DNA of 64,000 nucleotides from Trematomus loennbergii (Eukaryota > Chordata > Actinopteri > Perciformes > Nototheniidae). The position numbers were made by a program, and so were the translations under genes. Location of the stretch: positions 33,665,744-33,729,743 of the forward strand of contig JAAOOA010000002.1 of the NCBI GenBank assembly GCA_012861695.1, read 5' to 3'. A model generated the notes under the pieces. That model did not search any database and had not been told where the DNA came from. It saw only the letters and a program-made list of their open reading frames with translations. How positions within the stretch are numbered: position 1 is the first letter of the stretch; every line of letters starts with the position of its first letter. Of the stretch, positions 39,965 through 53,487 are shown one piece after another.

Positions 39965-42900
39965 CTGAAAAGTAAAACACAAGACAGGAAGTGACCAACT
40001 GTCCATGCCATATCACAGGAAACATTGGCAGTTTTCCAGCATCCCTTTTAAAAAATATGTTTTCATTAAATTAAAAGATATATGAACAAAATAGGATACC
40101 TTTTCAATTGAAAAAGCTTGAAACAGAAACTTGTGGCAGACGACAGCATACATATATCAACTTCTTCGACTGACTGCCACTCTAAAGCTTACATTTAAAG
40201 ATTATCAATCACATTCTAAGGTTTAGGGTACAGGAACACTACTATGCAAATGATTTTAGACTTCTAATTAAATCAATACAACAAAGTCTATTTGTTAATA
40301 ATTTCCCAGAAAGATAGCCACTGAGATGATACGAATTGAGAGGGAAGTCTGAGTAATATAAATGTGCCAATGAGAACCACTGTGGTCTTTCTAATGAGTA
40401 ACCTGTGTCCATATTTGCCTAAACTTGTGCTTTTAAAACTAGAGATACAATCCTTGACCTAATGTGGGGTTAAATAAAGTTTGCTCAAACCTGCTCACTG
40501 TTGACAGCAGACCTGCCGGGTACAACTTTCACCATCCCTGCACCACTTAATATCGCTACACCACTACTTTTGGGTAATGTCAAAATAGAAGTCACTTCGC
40601 TGACCTTCTTGAATATTTATCATCCAACAGTAGAGCCCCACCTTTGGGCTTGAGAATGTCATGTGGTCAAATACGGGAACAGAATCTGACACCTATTTTC
40701 TGGCAATCTTTTGGGGCAGTACTGATATCAGACATCAGCTCAGGTTTTTACAGACTATATGGTACTAAATTATGACACATTCTATTGCACCTATTTCAAT
40801 ACAGGCTGAATGTACAGAGTCCTTTTTCTGAAAATTGCGAACCAATTGCATTTGATAAAATATTTGTACTTCATTTGTTTAAGGATGAGGCAATGTGGGG
40901 CTCTGCAAACCATCAGTAATACACTTCTTACACCAAGCTCTCAACTCAAAATGATCCTAAAATCTTTACCCCACTAGCAGGTCGAGGACAGACATTGGAT
41001 GTGGGTAACTCAAAGAAAAAGAGTCAAAACAAGTGACAGATGATAAACTGGACTACGTGCACTGCGTGGGCTGTGATGTTCACAGTGGTTGCCATCCAGA
41101 AGCCTGATTGGGAAATACTACTCTCAGGTTCTGGTGGTTGCACCAAAACCTAGAAATCTGCTAAATGGAGACAATATAAACACCCTTGAGTTCTGATTTA
41201 AATTGTGGTTGCTATAGGTGTTTTTCTCTGAAATAAACAACACATTATCACAATTATATGATCTTCCTTATATTTACTATATAAAGTTCATCAAACCCAA
41301 ATAGACGGACATATTTCTTCCTCTGTCGAATGCTGGTCATTGAAGTGTTTTTACCTTATGACTCTATGTACCTTATGTTACCAACAATATTTGAAATAAC
41401 CAAATGAATCCTTTATCCTTAAATAAAAGGTTTAATCTTGGAATACACTTGAGCCCTGCTCCCTACAGGTTAGTCCCTGTGGTTGCATCGCTTCCAGTCC
41501 AAGTGTTACCAGGTACCTTTGGTTACTTGTCATCTCTCCTCTCTTTGACTAATTATTGTTTACTCTACTGTCTGCTATTTAAATCAAAAACAAAGCCCTA
41601 CTCAGTTATACAGAAGTAAGGTAAAGAAAACAAACACACACACACAGAAACACACACACGATTTAAGTATACCTTCATTTGGAGGATATCTCCCTCATGA
41701 GCTGGCCAGCCCTTCAGAATAAGTCCAGTGCGTGCATCCAGCAGAACAATGAATCCAGATGAGAAACCTGCAGCCACAGTGCGCCCTGAGGGGCTCACTG
41801 CCAGGTAGCGGATGAGCCAGCGCCCACATTGTTGTACGCCAGACGAAATTCATGCTGGGGACACAGGGGAAGATTTGTCACTGTCAACTCTGAAATAACT
41901 CTATAGTGCAGAATTGTAAAAAAGATTAATGGCATGCTAATTGGTTTATGTTGTATGGCAGAATGAGCTTGCAAACTGAAATTGATACCTGAAATCCAGG
42001 TTTGCGAGGATCGATGAAGCGGAGAATCGAATCTGCGCTGCCAAACACAACACTGCAGTGTGGTGCTGGCATGGTGGTGACGGCTGTAATGGGATTCTTC
42101 CCATCCATGGCTTCATACGAGCGAATCTGCTTGCCTAAGGAAAACAGAGGGAGTCTATTTACAAAGAACAGCACATATTTAATTCCCCCATTTTAGTCTC
42201 ATCTCCTATAACTAACGCCATATCTCTCTTACCTGTGTACTGATCCCACAGGTGCACGGTCCCGTCGCAGCTGACGATCTCCTGTGAAGCCTCTAGCTGT
42301 CCAACATAAAAGATTGACTTTCGATGGTCGTTATATGTGTGCCTGGGTTCCACCTCCTGTGTTCCATCACCGTGGTTATAGAGAGGCCAAAGCTTCACAG
42401 TCTTGTCTTTGCTACCAGAGAGGAAGTAGTCCTCCCCTGCCAGCGGTGCCAAACACTTTATGGGGCCGGAGTGACCCAGGAAGCTTTGCAGTCGGATCTG
42501 GTGAAAGTGAAAATGTGGATCCTGCTGGTTGAGGCCGATCTCGTACTGCCAGTAGGCCAGCCAGTTGCCCTGCAGAGAGCGGCCGCTGCGAGGGAGCTCC
42601 TGCTTCAGGGCACTGTCCTCTGGGGTGGGTCCCGTCACCCAGGAAGAGGAGAAGGACGCTGTGCCGACAGATGGCGTGGTAAATGTGGATGCGGCGGTGA
42701 TGGGGGTGGTATGGCTGGAGCGTCCCCAAGAGTTGGCTAAACCCAGGCTCGAAGTAGCATCATAACTACTTTCCCGGGACACTTGGATCCGGTTCCCTAC
42801 CAGGTGACTCCCGAAAGTGCCTGACTCAGGGAGGGAGTCTCCCATTAAGGTGGAGCTGTTAGAAGGGGCAGGGAACGGGCTGCCGCCCACACGTCCGCCA

Positions 42901-45900
42901 AGACCAGAGGAGACACCCATGGAGGAGGAAGGCAGCTCTGACCTCGACCCTGCTGTTGGGTACGTCTCTGCACTCCCCTGACGCAAACTTTGATGGTAGG
43001 ACTGGGCCAACTGCCAGACCAGCTCGTGGTTGGGAACCAGTCTCCGAATTGCCATGTCACCTACAGAAATAACAATGCATCTCTGATGTATACCACTGAA
43101 TTGTGAACATTTGATAGATTTCAGTAAAAATGTACTGCATTCCTCCTACCTATGAGGCAGTAGAAAGGGATGTAAGAGGCGTGGGCCATCTCAGGGTTGA
43201 ACACAGACTGTAGCTCCTCCAACACCCCCAACTCATACGTCACATTCGACTCTTCTGGTGTGCAGACGTCAACAACCACGACTTCTCCCACAACTCTGCG
43301 AGGGGCGCTGTCCAGCTACATTAACACATCTCTGTTTTACAATTCAATTTTCAAAAGGCATGGGTAAAACAACATGAAGAATCTACTAAATTATCTATTG
43401 CAAAAAGACAAATGAATCCTGCCGTGTTTAAAAATACATACACGCTTTTCTCTCCCTCCGTCTGACTGTTTGTATTCCAAATTTCTGTCTTGTTTATTTT
43501 TATCCATATTATCTTCTGTCTTATGGTTTTGTAAAGCTCTTTGTGACAGATCTGCTTGATTTGAAAGCATTCTAGAAATAAACTTGACATCATTTCTCAG
43601 CCTTAATGTGTTGTGTGTGTGTTGTGTGTGTGTGTGCGTGTGCATACCTGGGGCTGCAGATAATGCAGCAGAGAGAAAACGGCAAAAAAACGTCGCAGGG
43701 TGTCAGCCATATGCTGCTGCACCATCTCCCTCCCGATGCGGAGACAGATGAGAGCCATCAGGCTGAGTGTCTTGAGACAGACAGCAGTGCGTGTCTGCAC
43801 CCCGCTGGGGAACCTGGGTACAGCAGAATGGATCAAACCAAGCAGAGGATGGATGACAGATGTATTGTATATTTCTTTGTATTGTTTTTTTGATTATACT
43901 CCATAGCAACATAAAAATGAAAATGACATTGAGTGCAAAAATATTTGTTCAATTAAAATATAATCAACATTCCAGAAAGATTATACTATTTGTCATGCTG
44001 TGTTTGCATAATTAATAACTATCATAACTTAGATCTAAAGTATGTGCGTGGTTGTATGTGTGTTACTTACCCCATGCGGGGGGTGGTGAGCAAGTCCAGT
44101 AGGGGGAGGAGCACATCCACGTTGATCTTCATAAGCATGTCCATTAGAGTTGTATCAGAGAGAAAGACGATGATCTTCTGTGTAAGTGCAACAGCTCCAA
44201 GCAGACTTGCCTCCTTACGCGTGTTAAGACGCTGCGAAGAAGGTGGAGAAACCTGGAAACATTTGTGAAACCAAAGAAAATGTTGTTAATGTTTTTGGAA
44301 AAATTGTTAGTCATTTTCCCACAATAATCTTATTTAGCTTTGATTGACATTCTTATTTTGTATGCTTTCTTGTCACGCCTTACCAGATATCCTATATAAG
44401 GCAGGTACTGGTAAGTGAGTACAGGCTCTCCATAGAGTTGAGCTATGTAGATGAGGCAGTCCAACACCGGCGCTGCTGTCTGGTCACCAACAACAGGTTT
44501 CTTCTCATAAACACTGCCCATTCCTACACCCTCCACACTGCTCTCCTCAGATGCAACCGCCACAAACTGATGTTTTTCAATCCCTACAGGCAGGGCACAT
44601 GAGAACAACATGGTGAAGCAGCAGCACATGATACTAGGTCAAAATTCAAAACAGCATGATTTAAGATTCAAAGGTTTTAATGTCATATGCACATAAGCTA
44701 CAGTGTAGAAATGGCAATGAAAATCTTATGACCCGATGCAACATATATAATAAAACACAAAAATACAAATAAAAAATTGTGCAAGAAGTCTATATACACG
44801 TAAATAGAATATGATATATACTGTACAAGACGTGGACGTATCAATTCTGCAATAAGTCAAATCAACTTTATATTATGCTTTTAAGTACCAATGTAACAAT
44901 TTGTGAGCAACCGCAGCAAATTTCTGGCTACATATCGCGACGTCACTGTTGGTCCAAGCTTTGCCGACAGCCACCGGACCGTTTTGCAGACAGTATCTGT
45001 GTGTGAAGACATGAATAAAACCATTATACATCATCTGTTCATAAACAAATCCCTTACATAAACTAAAAACTATTCACTCACCAAGAAGAATCTTTTGCTC
45101 TTTCTCCCCAGACTCATCTGATTGATCATGGTCATCCTCCTCTTGGTCTCCCACAATGCCTTGCTCAGTGTCATCCAGCTCCATTCCATTCACAAACTCA
45201 GCCTCCAGAGTGGCAACTGTAGCTCCCGAAGCCTCGGTGAAACCAGAAAGGGTGAGCTCCATGTTGGCACCATTAGAGTCTTCTGTCCCCTCTCTACCCT
45301 CATTTGTCTGAGTCACCTCCTCTTCCTCCAGCTCGCCACCCTCCTCTCCCTCGCTAGCTTGTTTCAAGTCCTGGCTGCTGTCAGCTGATTTGAGACTGGC
45401 TCTATCCCGCATTGAGTCTCCATCACCCAGGGAGAGCTCACTTGTGCTGCTTTTGTCACTTAGCTTCCCCACACTTAGAGACTCCTGGTCTTGATCCTTG
45501 GCTGCAGAGTTCTGGCTCTGCTGTTTCCCGGCAGCTGCTCCACTGTTTACATAGAACCCATTCTGAAAGTCCTCTGCCTCTGAGAGAAACACTTGGTCAT
45601 TCAGACTAATGCCAGAGGAGTAATCAACCATCCCCGTCTCTCCCCCCACCCCTACTCCTCCACTGGCACCACTGCCACCTCCCATATTGCTGCTAACAGT
45701 CCCAGATGGTGGCCGCACTTCTCCACACTGAAAGTCCTCTTCTTCTTCCTCTCCTAGATTACATTGAACACCCCTCAACCCTTTGCAAGATTCCTCGCCA
45801 GAGCCTGAGATGGAGCTTTCAAAGCCAGTGATGACCTGCAGCACATGGGGAAGAAGGCCGGACAGAAAGGCCTGCAGACCGAGCCTCACTATCAGCTGTA

Positions 45901-48900
45901 GAATAAAACAGTCAGTGTAGAGATAGAAACGCCCTCTGAGGCAGTGAGGGTTTTCATAAACATTGATCAGTGGCTTCAGTAAGTACTTGTTTGCATTTCT
46001 TGGACCCAGTACTCCAGAGATGGGCTCGAAGAGGTACCAAGCTGCATAGACAGCAGTGGACTCCTCAAGCATGAGGGCCAGAATGAAGGGCAAGAGAATC
46101 TCAAGACCCTCCCCTGTGATGTTTCCCCGCAACAGTGTTTCAAGCTGCTGCCACAGGTGAAAGACAAGATCTCTTCCTTGAAGACTACAAGTAGTCTCCA
46201 TCTTGGAGTGGTAGGAAAAGATAAAGCCATGAAGTGCTTCAAAATAGGAAGGGAAAGGAAAGGGGGTGATGATTGGGTTCAGAAACTGGCAGGGGCTTGG
46301 GGGAGGGAGACCATCGCAGATGGGTTCATATTTGAAAAGGAGTGGACTTGGGCAATCTGGTACATTTCTATTTGCCATACCAGAGTGCTTCTCTATTAGA
46401 AGCAGCATCTCAAGAGCGTGGTGCAAAGACAGTGGCACTTCACGGAGGCTGGCAGAGCAGAGCTTCATAACAGCTTGGAAACGCTGTCTCAGGGGAGTGC
46501 CTGCATTCAGTCCTCTGAGTTTAGAGGCGTAGAATATCTCCGCGATGAGAACACCAAGGGCCTGCATGTCTCTTTGGTAGAGCTGTGTGTGAGAGAGTAG
46601 AGATTCAAGTATGACACCGTCTCTCATGCAGTCAGTAGATCCTGCAGGATGCCATACTTCAGCATGCAGACTCTTCACCAGGAAATTGTTCAGCTTCTCC
46701 AGCTCTTCCAAAGGCTGCAATGGGTTAAAGCCTTCAGGGAGGACAATCTTGATTTCCTCTACATTGGTGGCAGTCAAACTCCCCTCTCCATGTTTTTTTT
46801 TGTTGACCCAGCTCTTTGTAACATGGCACTTCGTAAACCAGGGCCTAAGCCCCTGTGAAATCACCAGGGAATGAACTTGGGGACTGAGAAACAATAAGTG
46901 CTGCGTGCTCTCCAACCATCTTTCCTCCTGCCGTACTGACGCTTGGCATTGGCACAGCGCTGGACACAGAGCTGGATGAGCCGGCAGACGCTAATGAGTC
47001 CAGAGCTTCCATACCTTGTTCGAGCTCCTCATCTCTGTCTACCATGGTCCAGCTACTGGACTCACACCCTGTGGACTCTGGCACCATTCCATTCACAGTA
47101 TCAGCCGCTGTCTTGACTTGAGGGATGTGTAGAGAAGGCACGTTAAGAGCAGCAAGGCCAAGGAGAGGAGGTTCTGCTGAGGCGTACAGGGAGGGAGATA
47201 AGCGCGGCGGGTGGGGCTGGTCAAACAGCTGAACCACACCATAGGTAGTCAGATTGGTGTGGTGGTCAACCAGGTGCAGGCACACATTCTTGGCTTTGAC
47301 AGCTTCTTTACCAGACAGCTTATAGCCAAATGTGAGATCTATCCAGTGATGCAAATACTGGGACACCTCTTTGCTCTCCAGAAGGCGCCGATGGATCTCT
47401 ATAAACTCCTCGCATGACTTGCACCAGGAAGGCACATCCAAATCTGGCATGTCGGGGTGGATTGAGCGGAAAATGGAGGGATCTGTGTAGAACTCTGGAA
47501 TGCACTCATCTGGGGTCCAGCTCTGCATGCGCTCCATACTGGCTGGGTATTCATTGGGCTCCCACTGCGATCTAACATGGCTGCACAACACTGACTTGGG
47601 TGTCTGTCGGGCTTTGTAGACATAGTACGTAATGTCTGAGAGCACATCAGATATGTGATGAGGTACATGGAGATGGTCAGACGGTCCAGCACCCCCAGCA
47701 CCTATAGAGCCACCAAGGTCTCCGCCAACTCCGCTTCCACCAATCCCACCACCCGATGCAGCAGCCAAAGCCTCTTTGGTCATCTCATACGTGAAGTCCA
47801 GCTGCTTATCTCCTTTGTTGAGCCTGAACTTTGACCTCCTGAGGTCTCGGAATTTTCCAAATGGCACAGTGAAATCAACCACCCAAGGCAGCACTGGGTG
47901 ATAGTTGGGGTCTCCTTCTCGTCTTCCTGCTAACCTGCTGAGTTCCATCAAGTAGCGGAAGTTACTGACTCGACCATGGACCCAGTCCAAAACCAACTTC
48001 TTAAGCTCATCAAAGCAGTCTTCGCAAATTGTTTTATTCTCTTGGCTCACACATACATTGTTCCTTGGCAGGGCACTTTTTGGCATTTGTCTGCCAGTTG
48101 CGCTGTTTGCATCCCATTCAGTCCCCAGTTCCTCATAATGGGCCAAGTTGAGTTTGAGACGACTGCAGAGCTGCTCATCTACAGCAATGTCCTGCAGGGA
48201 GAGTTCTCCACAAGAGAGACCTGCTGTATGACATCCCTGCAGGGCTGTCAGTAACTGATAGAGAATGAACAACACTTTGGCATGGCTGTTAGCGAGCTTG
48301 GCTGGGCTGAAGGAGACAATGTCATGGAGTGAATACTGAGTATAAGGTAGGATTACATAGAGCATCTCAGCCGTCTCGAGCAGACACTCAGCAGGCAGAA
48401 CATTAGGACACATATGGTCTGTCTGGGACTTGGAGAAGCAAGATGAACTGGATGGCAGACAGTTTTCTTTCTCTTTCTCTCTGGCTGGAGAAAGTGATGG
48501 GGACACTCTGTCAGATGAGATGAATGTGGAATTGAAGAGCCTTTGCAGAGCATGACGCACTGAATCTACAGCTGCAACATGCATCTGTTCACTGGCTCCG
48601 GCATATGCTTGCACACGTTTGTAATGAGCATCACGCCACAGATTCCTGTGAAAGGGAAAAAGACAAAAGGAAAATCATTGTTATCAAGGTTCAAGGTTCT
48701 TTATCTGTATTATTTTTCACACCTTTATGTTTTCACACTTGTTAAAACTAAATGTATATAATACAGTAAAACAGAGTGTAAACTGATACCTTTTATATGA
48801 ATGGTTTATGGACAAAAGCATCAAGCAGCATTTTGCTAGATACATTAGTTTACCAAGTAACCTGTTTTTTATTTTTTTGCAGATTTACATTTACATTTTA

Positions 48901-49302
48901 AAGGATAGAATAACATAATATCAGAGTTTGCATCACCAACCTGACATTTTGCTGTGACACACACTGCATGGTTTTGACATAGGAATCCTGTGACATGAAT
49001 TCCATTTGTTGATGGCACGGGTCTCTGGCCAATCTGTAGCTAAGCTTGCTTTTCCTCAGACCCTGAATGCACACTCGGGTCCAGCCAGTTGGCAACTTTG
49101 CTTGGGAACACTGAAGATAAGTGCGAATTTCAGGCTCACTGATGCAGTCAAAGCGAGCACATCGCATGATCCTCCTCTCCCTCAGGCCCATCACCCAGCG
49201 CGTAGGCACAAGGGCTATGAGCTCCCTGGGACGGGGACCAGGGCCTTGCTGCCTCCGGTCAATCCCCAGGTCCTTTTCAACTGCACGCATCAGCCAATCC
49301 AT
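39637..49302 (-). CDS. wdr81: WD repeat-containing protein 81 (BEACH and WD40), 11 coding exons
   Basis: Endosomal BEACH protein; the family acts with WDR91 on endosomal PI3P and in autophagy. Exons in order: 48941-49302, 46917-48645, 45082-46852, 44384-44583, 44071-44252, 43648-43813, 43150-43315, 42233-43060, 41989-42134, 41673-41854, 39637-39964. About 2019 residues are expected (human 1941). ATG sits in CACCATGG. The BEACH domain, about residues 345-580, shows [24 protein letters not shown] and [15 protein letters not shown], with a Gly-rich insertion near 417-441. A long acidic, Ser-rich disordered segment lies in exon 3. WD40 repeats run from about 1718 to the end, with [11 protein letters not shown] and [13 protein letters not shown]. 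The end IRLLA and TAG matches human as I recall it. Exon 10 lacks one base and exon 11 has one extra, so as printed the frame breaks in exon 10. The exon 2/3 boundary (short 64-base intron) is tentative. Confidence 0.94.
41673..41854 (-). other. wdr81: WDR81 exon 10, one base short of frame
   Basis: The exon has a good acceptor and donor (GTATAC) and enters at phase 0 with [13 protein letters not shown]. At 41817-41818 the frame slips, and the expected continuation [20 protein letters not shown] is found in the next frame. Read without correction it meets TGA after 19 codons. The length is 182; one more base would make 61 whole codons, as needed to join exon 11. Assembly deletion or true frameshift cannot be told apart here. 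Confidence 0.85.
43527..43642. repeat. Degenerate LINE tail and TG microsatellite
   Basis: TTGTAAAGCTCTTTGTGACA and AATAAACTTGAC resemble a fish LINE2-type 3' end. A GTGT-rich run at 43609-43642 follows, close to the donor of the WDR81 exon 43648-43813. Confidence 0.45.
44658..44830. repeat. Fish interspersed repeat in a WDR81 intron
   Basis: AGATTCAAAGGTTTTAATGT and later ATGAAAATCTTATG are sequences I recall from abundant fish repeats. Similar starts occur near 48685 and 53738. The class is not assigned. Confidence 0.4.
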
Positions 49303-50460
49303 GGTGAGTACTTGTTAAGAGTCACGGAATATCCTGCTGCGTATGCTTAGCTGTCTCCCACAAGGACCACTTCAGACATTCATGGAGGAAGAAATCAAAA
49401 TCACCAAGGGCAGACTTAATCTACTCTTCCACCTGCAGAAATGATTAAAAACCACAAATGGAAAACTAGATAAGGTTATAAAGCTTATTTTTTGAAGTAC
49501 TTTAACAGTTTTTTGCACTGCAAGCTTGTGATGAGAAATGTTGTTGTTTTCGACAGAGGAGAAAATAAGGGTGGCGCAATGAAGGAGATATGTTTGAGTG
49601 AATGCATATGAATAACTTGTCCTTTTCAAAGTTCCTGAAGTTTCAGCTCAGCACTGCTCACATGACTACTTCCTGCTACCGCCAAATCATCACAAGTCTA
49701 ATATGATTTAAATTGTACATTTACCACAAATAAACTATTACCCGTGGGCTTATTGAATGTTGCTAAATGTCCTTTTACCTACAAAAAATGTCCAAAACGG
49801 TAATAGGTTACCAGAAGTTTGAATGGATGTAGTATAACGTTAATGTAGCTACGCTGCTAGCTGTCTGACAGAGATAACATCAACAATAGATATTGCCCAA
49901 TTTAAAGCGAAACTCTAAATATTGTAAGCCTCAAACCACACACGGTTATATTTTAAGCTAATGACAGCCTCGGTCGCGTTGTTTATTATATGAGAGAGAT
50001 TGCAGCTTTAATACGTTTTAGAAACACTATTGAGGAACTTACGTCAACGTAGCGCTAACAGTTAGCTTAAGGAAGGGGCTAACGAACAATACCTCATTCA
50101 AACAAGCAAAACAACTCTTAAATAGTTACAAACATAATTGACACAAAGCTAAACAAGAGCAGCTATAATAGTTAAATGTTACTACACGGTCATTTCGGAA
50201 GAACGACACTCACTGTTTAATATTTAGCTCACCTCTCACCACTTGGATCAGTTGACAGCTAGCTAGCGTTAAGCTAACGGTGCACCTCCAGTTTCATGCA
50301 TGTTGAGTTTGTGCAACAGTAACTTTATAAAACGAGGACATACAGCGGGGCGTCATTTAGTTCCTTCATTGTTCTGATGTCTACTGAAGCGTGACAGCGG
50401 AAAGACGACAGTCAGTCAGCCGATTATGTTTTTGTTCAGTGCTAGTTGGAGCCATGTTTA
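49303..50460 (-). other. WDR81 5' leader and probable promoter
   Basis: A leader segment 49303-49432 is bounded by an acceptor (AG at 49433-49434 on the gene strand, after a TTTCTGC stretch). A likely non-coding first exon ends at a donor read as GTGAGC at 50227-50232, giving an exon from 50233 to perhaps 50460. The intron between shows no coding exon. Start-site position is inferred only. Confidence 0.45.
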
Positions 50461-52908
50461 AGAAGAGACACCCCACGTGACACAACACCAGCCCCATCTC
50501 ATGTGATCACTGTTGCTGAAGTTTCTTCTTCCTTTGGGTAGAAAGGCAGCTTGGATCCTGGCTCTATGGTGCATTACTGCCATCTCCTGGAGTGAGTTGA
50601 CTCCTGTAGTGTTGGATTTATCTGATGTTTTCCATCAACCCTGTTCTCCTGGCAAAACATATTCTGCTCCCAATCATTTCATTTCATTCTCTCTGATATT
50701 TGTTTCCTACTAAGTAGCACCTGTTTTATACTGTGTTGGTACTATAACCTGACAATGCACAAGGACGGGTTGGAATCTTCTGCATAATGTGAAGATTGTC
50801 ATTACGGTATAGCCTTTATTTCCTCTCATGTTTCTGTCAATACCCACTTTAATTGAATGAATTAAACGTCCACCCCTTATCTCCCCTCTAGTTCAATGAC
50901 CAGAATAAACATTTGATAAACACCAGACATATTTTGTACGGTTTACTTGATAAAGCAGAGTAGATAATGTACCTATGCTAAGCCTGATGTTGTTGTTGAC
51001 AACCAGCCAACAGTGGAAAAAGTAATATATTTGTGGGTGATTTCCTTTCCTTTTGTTATATAATAATAGTAACATAGACCACTAGACTATAGGCTACCCA
51101 CATTTGACCAAGTCTCAAATGTATAATATATTTTGCTTACTGTATGCTCCAAAATGGTGGAATGAGCTCCCCATTGAAATCAGGACAGCAGAAAGCCTAC
51201 ACATCTTCCGGCGCAGACTGAAAACTCATCTCTTTCGACTCCACTTCGAGTGATAGAACTACTAATAAAGAATTACTAACAAAGAATTTCTAACAGAGCA
51301 CTTATATACTAATAAAGGACTGGCTTATCTAAAGCCAGTTGAGTAGCACTTAAAATGTTTTGGCTCTATGAAACCTGATGTATTTATATGATTCTGTTTT
51401 CTTCAAGTTTGTATCTTCTTGGTCGAATGCACTTATTGTAAGTCGCTTTGGATAAAAGCGTCAGCTTAATGCAATGTAATGTAATGTAATGTAATGTAAT
51501 GTAATGTATGCTTAACTGGGATGTAGTGGAAGTCCTCTCCACAAGATGGCGTTATGTCTGTCATTTCACAGACAAAAAGCTCAGCAGTCTTGTTCAGAAA
51601 TATATCCTATGTTCATTTTCTTTCATCTCATCTTCTTTCTTTTGTTTGAATCCCTCCAATTTGACTCAATCTTTTTCAATTTCCCTAAAATACCACTGCC
51701 CCTACTGTTATCTTTTGACACAACATGACATAAGTTATGGCTGTTGGCCAACTGTGTTTGACAGATAATGAATACAATTGATTTGTTTCTGTGTTTCTTT
51801 TTCTTCAGAAAATAGTATGATATGTATTACACAGTATAATTCAAATACATTCTATTAATACAATTTATTATTGGTATTTTTCCTCCAGATATTAAGATAT
51901 TATGTTTAATTTAAATTTTAAGGATTAAAATGTATATTTTGCAGTTAACTTAATGAATATGAACATAAGAATGTCAACCTATGCCTCTCAGTTTGCAATG
52001 ATCTACTATAGTGAAAGGCCAACATGGACTTTCTGGATAACACATTTTGGATGTCTTCACAATGGGTAACAATTGTTTCGAGGCATGAATGTTGAAAACC
52101 CAAACTAAACTTTCAATTACAGGGACACAAATTAAAAGCTTCACTTATCTGAGCATACTGCCAATGTAGCATAATTACTGTCAGCACTTTTACAGAAAAG
52201 ATACAGCCAAAGAACATGACATTCCTTTGCTCAGCATTTTAGTTATTCTCTGAGGTCTGCATTCAGTAGTTGTATAGTACTGCCAGCCAAGTTTAACGTC
52301 CCAAGCACAGCTTTGGTTTTGGTTTGAAGAATTCCCTTAAATGGCAAAGACTTACATGCACAGAAAGTGGACACAATTAATCGTACTCCGCATTGTATTT
52401 CAAAATATGTCAGTGCATTTCATTACCCCTGCAATACATTTCACACGTACCATTGTATTGTACACATTATTCAAAATAATTTGACTGCCATCTTATAAAT
52501 TCACAAGAAGGAAAACATGATTCTCCGTAGGCTGAGAAAATGACCTGAAGTGACCTTTGATGACCTTTAAAACTCAAACATATGTGGAGCTCAAGTTATA
52601 ACTTATAAATGAAAGATATTTGTGCTTTTTTTTTGTGAAAAAATGTGTCACTTAGGCCTACCCCTAACCCATCACATTTAAATTAAAGTGTCATAATGGT
52701 GTTTCTTCTGCCAACAAGGTTGCATTTTCTATACAGTCAATTGGACTTATTAATTTGTTGGATGTCTACAAAAGCAGATTCAGTTACTTTTTGGTTTGAA
52801 GAGTGCAATCAGGTATCAGGCAGCCATTTTCAGCACACCATGCTATCCCTCGTCATAACACAACTAGCTTTTCCTCCTTCCTCATGGTCATTTTATAAAC
52901 CACTTTAA
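50461..52908. other. Intergenic stretch right of WDR81
   Basis: Apart from the LINE fragment, AT-rich sequence without a supportable gene. I looked for the miR-22 sequence, which lies upstream of WDR81 in human, and did not see it. Confidence 0.5.
51149..51510 (+). mobile_element. 5'-truncated LINE (L2 type): end of ORF2 and 3' tail
   Basis: 51149-51253 reads PKWWNELPIEIRTAESLHIF then RRRLKTHLFRLHFE and a stop. This is the typical carboxyl end of a fish L2-like ORF2 (WNxLP...LKTHLF). The 3' UTR ends TTGTAAGTCGCTTTGGATAA, and a (TAATG)n pentamer tail runs from about 51473. Only the last 360 bases remain, so it is a dead copy. Confidence 0.8.
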
Positions 52909-53487
52909 AGGTCCCATGTCATGCTTTTCCGATTATTACCCGTCCCTTGTGTGTTATGAAGGTTTTATGAAGCTCGCAGATGGGGGTGCTGCAGCCCCCT
53001 CAGCATCCCCCCCTTCCCGCGTCCATTCGCGATATCTCGCTGTCTCGCAGACCCACGCAGCAAGCAGGAAATGAACCCAGCTCACACTGTCCGCTCCTCG
53101 CAGCAGCGAGCCTCGCAACGTCCCACCAACACGGCACCCAGACCCCACGCAGCATTCTCATCTGTTTGTCCTTACTGGTGTCATTTTCTGGTTGCTAACG
53201 CCATTGTAACACATAATCACTGATGTTCCGCTGTAACGGTGGTAGACCATAGTGGTAGACTCATCAGAACAGAGTGGGCGAGCTGACCAATCAGAGCACA
53301 GTGGGTTCACAGGGAGGGGGGGGGTGCAGGAGCTCCAACAGGCCGTTTACGACAGAGAGTGAATACACATACAGAGATGCTGTATGAGAAACCAATGTGA
53401 GTTTGGAAAATTGCACAATATAAATCTATTCTAGTAGACCTCAACAATGGAATTATGATCAGTAGAAATGGCCATGACATGGGACCT
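52909..53487. mobile_element. MITE flanked by TTAA, GC-rich core
   Basis: Ends AGGTCCCATGTCATG and CATGACATGGGACCT are perfect inverted repeats of 15 bases, with TTAA at 52905-52908 and 53488-53491. 579 bases; the core is richer in G and C than its surroundings. No transposase frame. Confidence 0.85.

Noticed and set aside
42159..42765. Several long open frames on the plus strand opposite WDR81 exon 8
   Set aside because: They are shadows of the GC-rich WDR81 coding frame on the other strand; no family resemblance and no splice logic.
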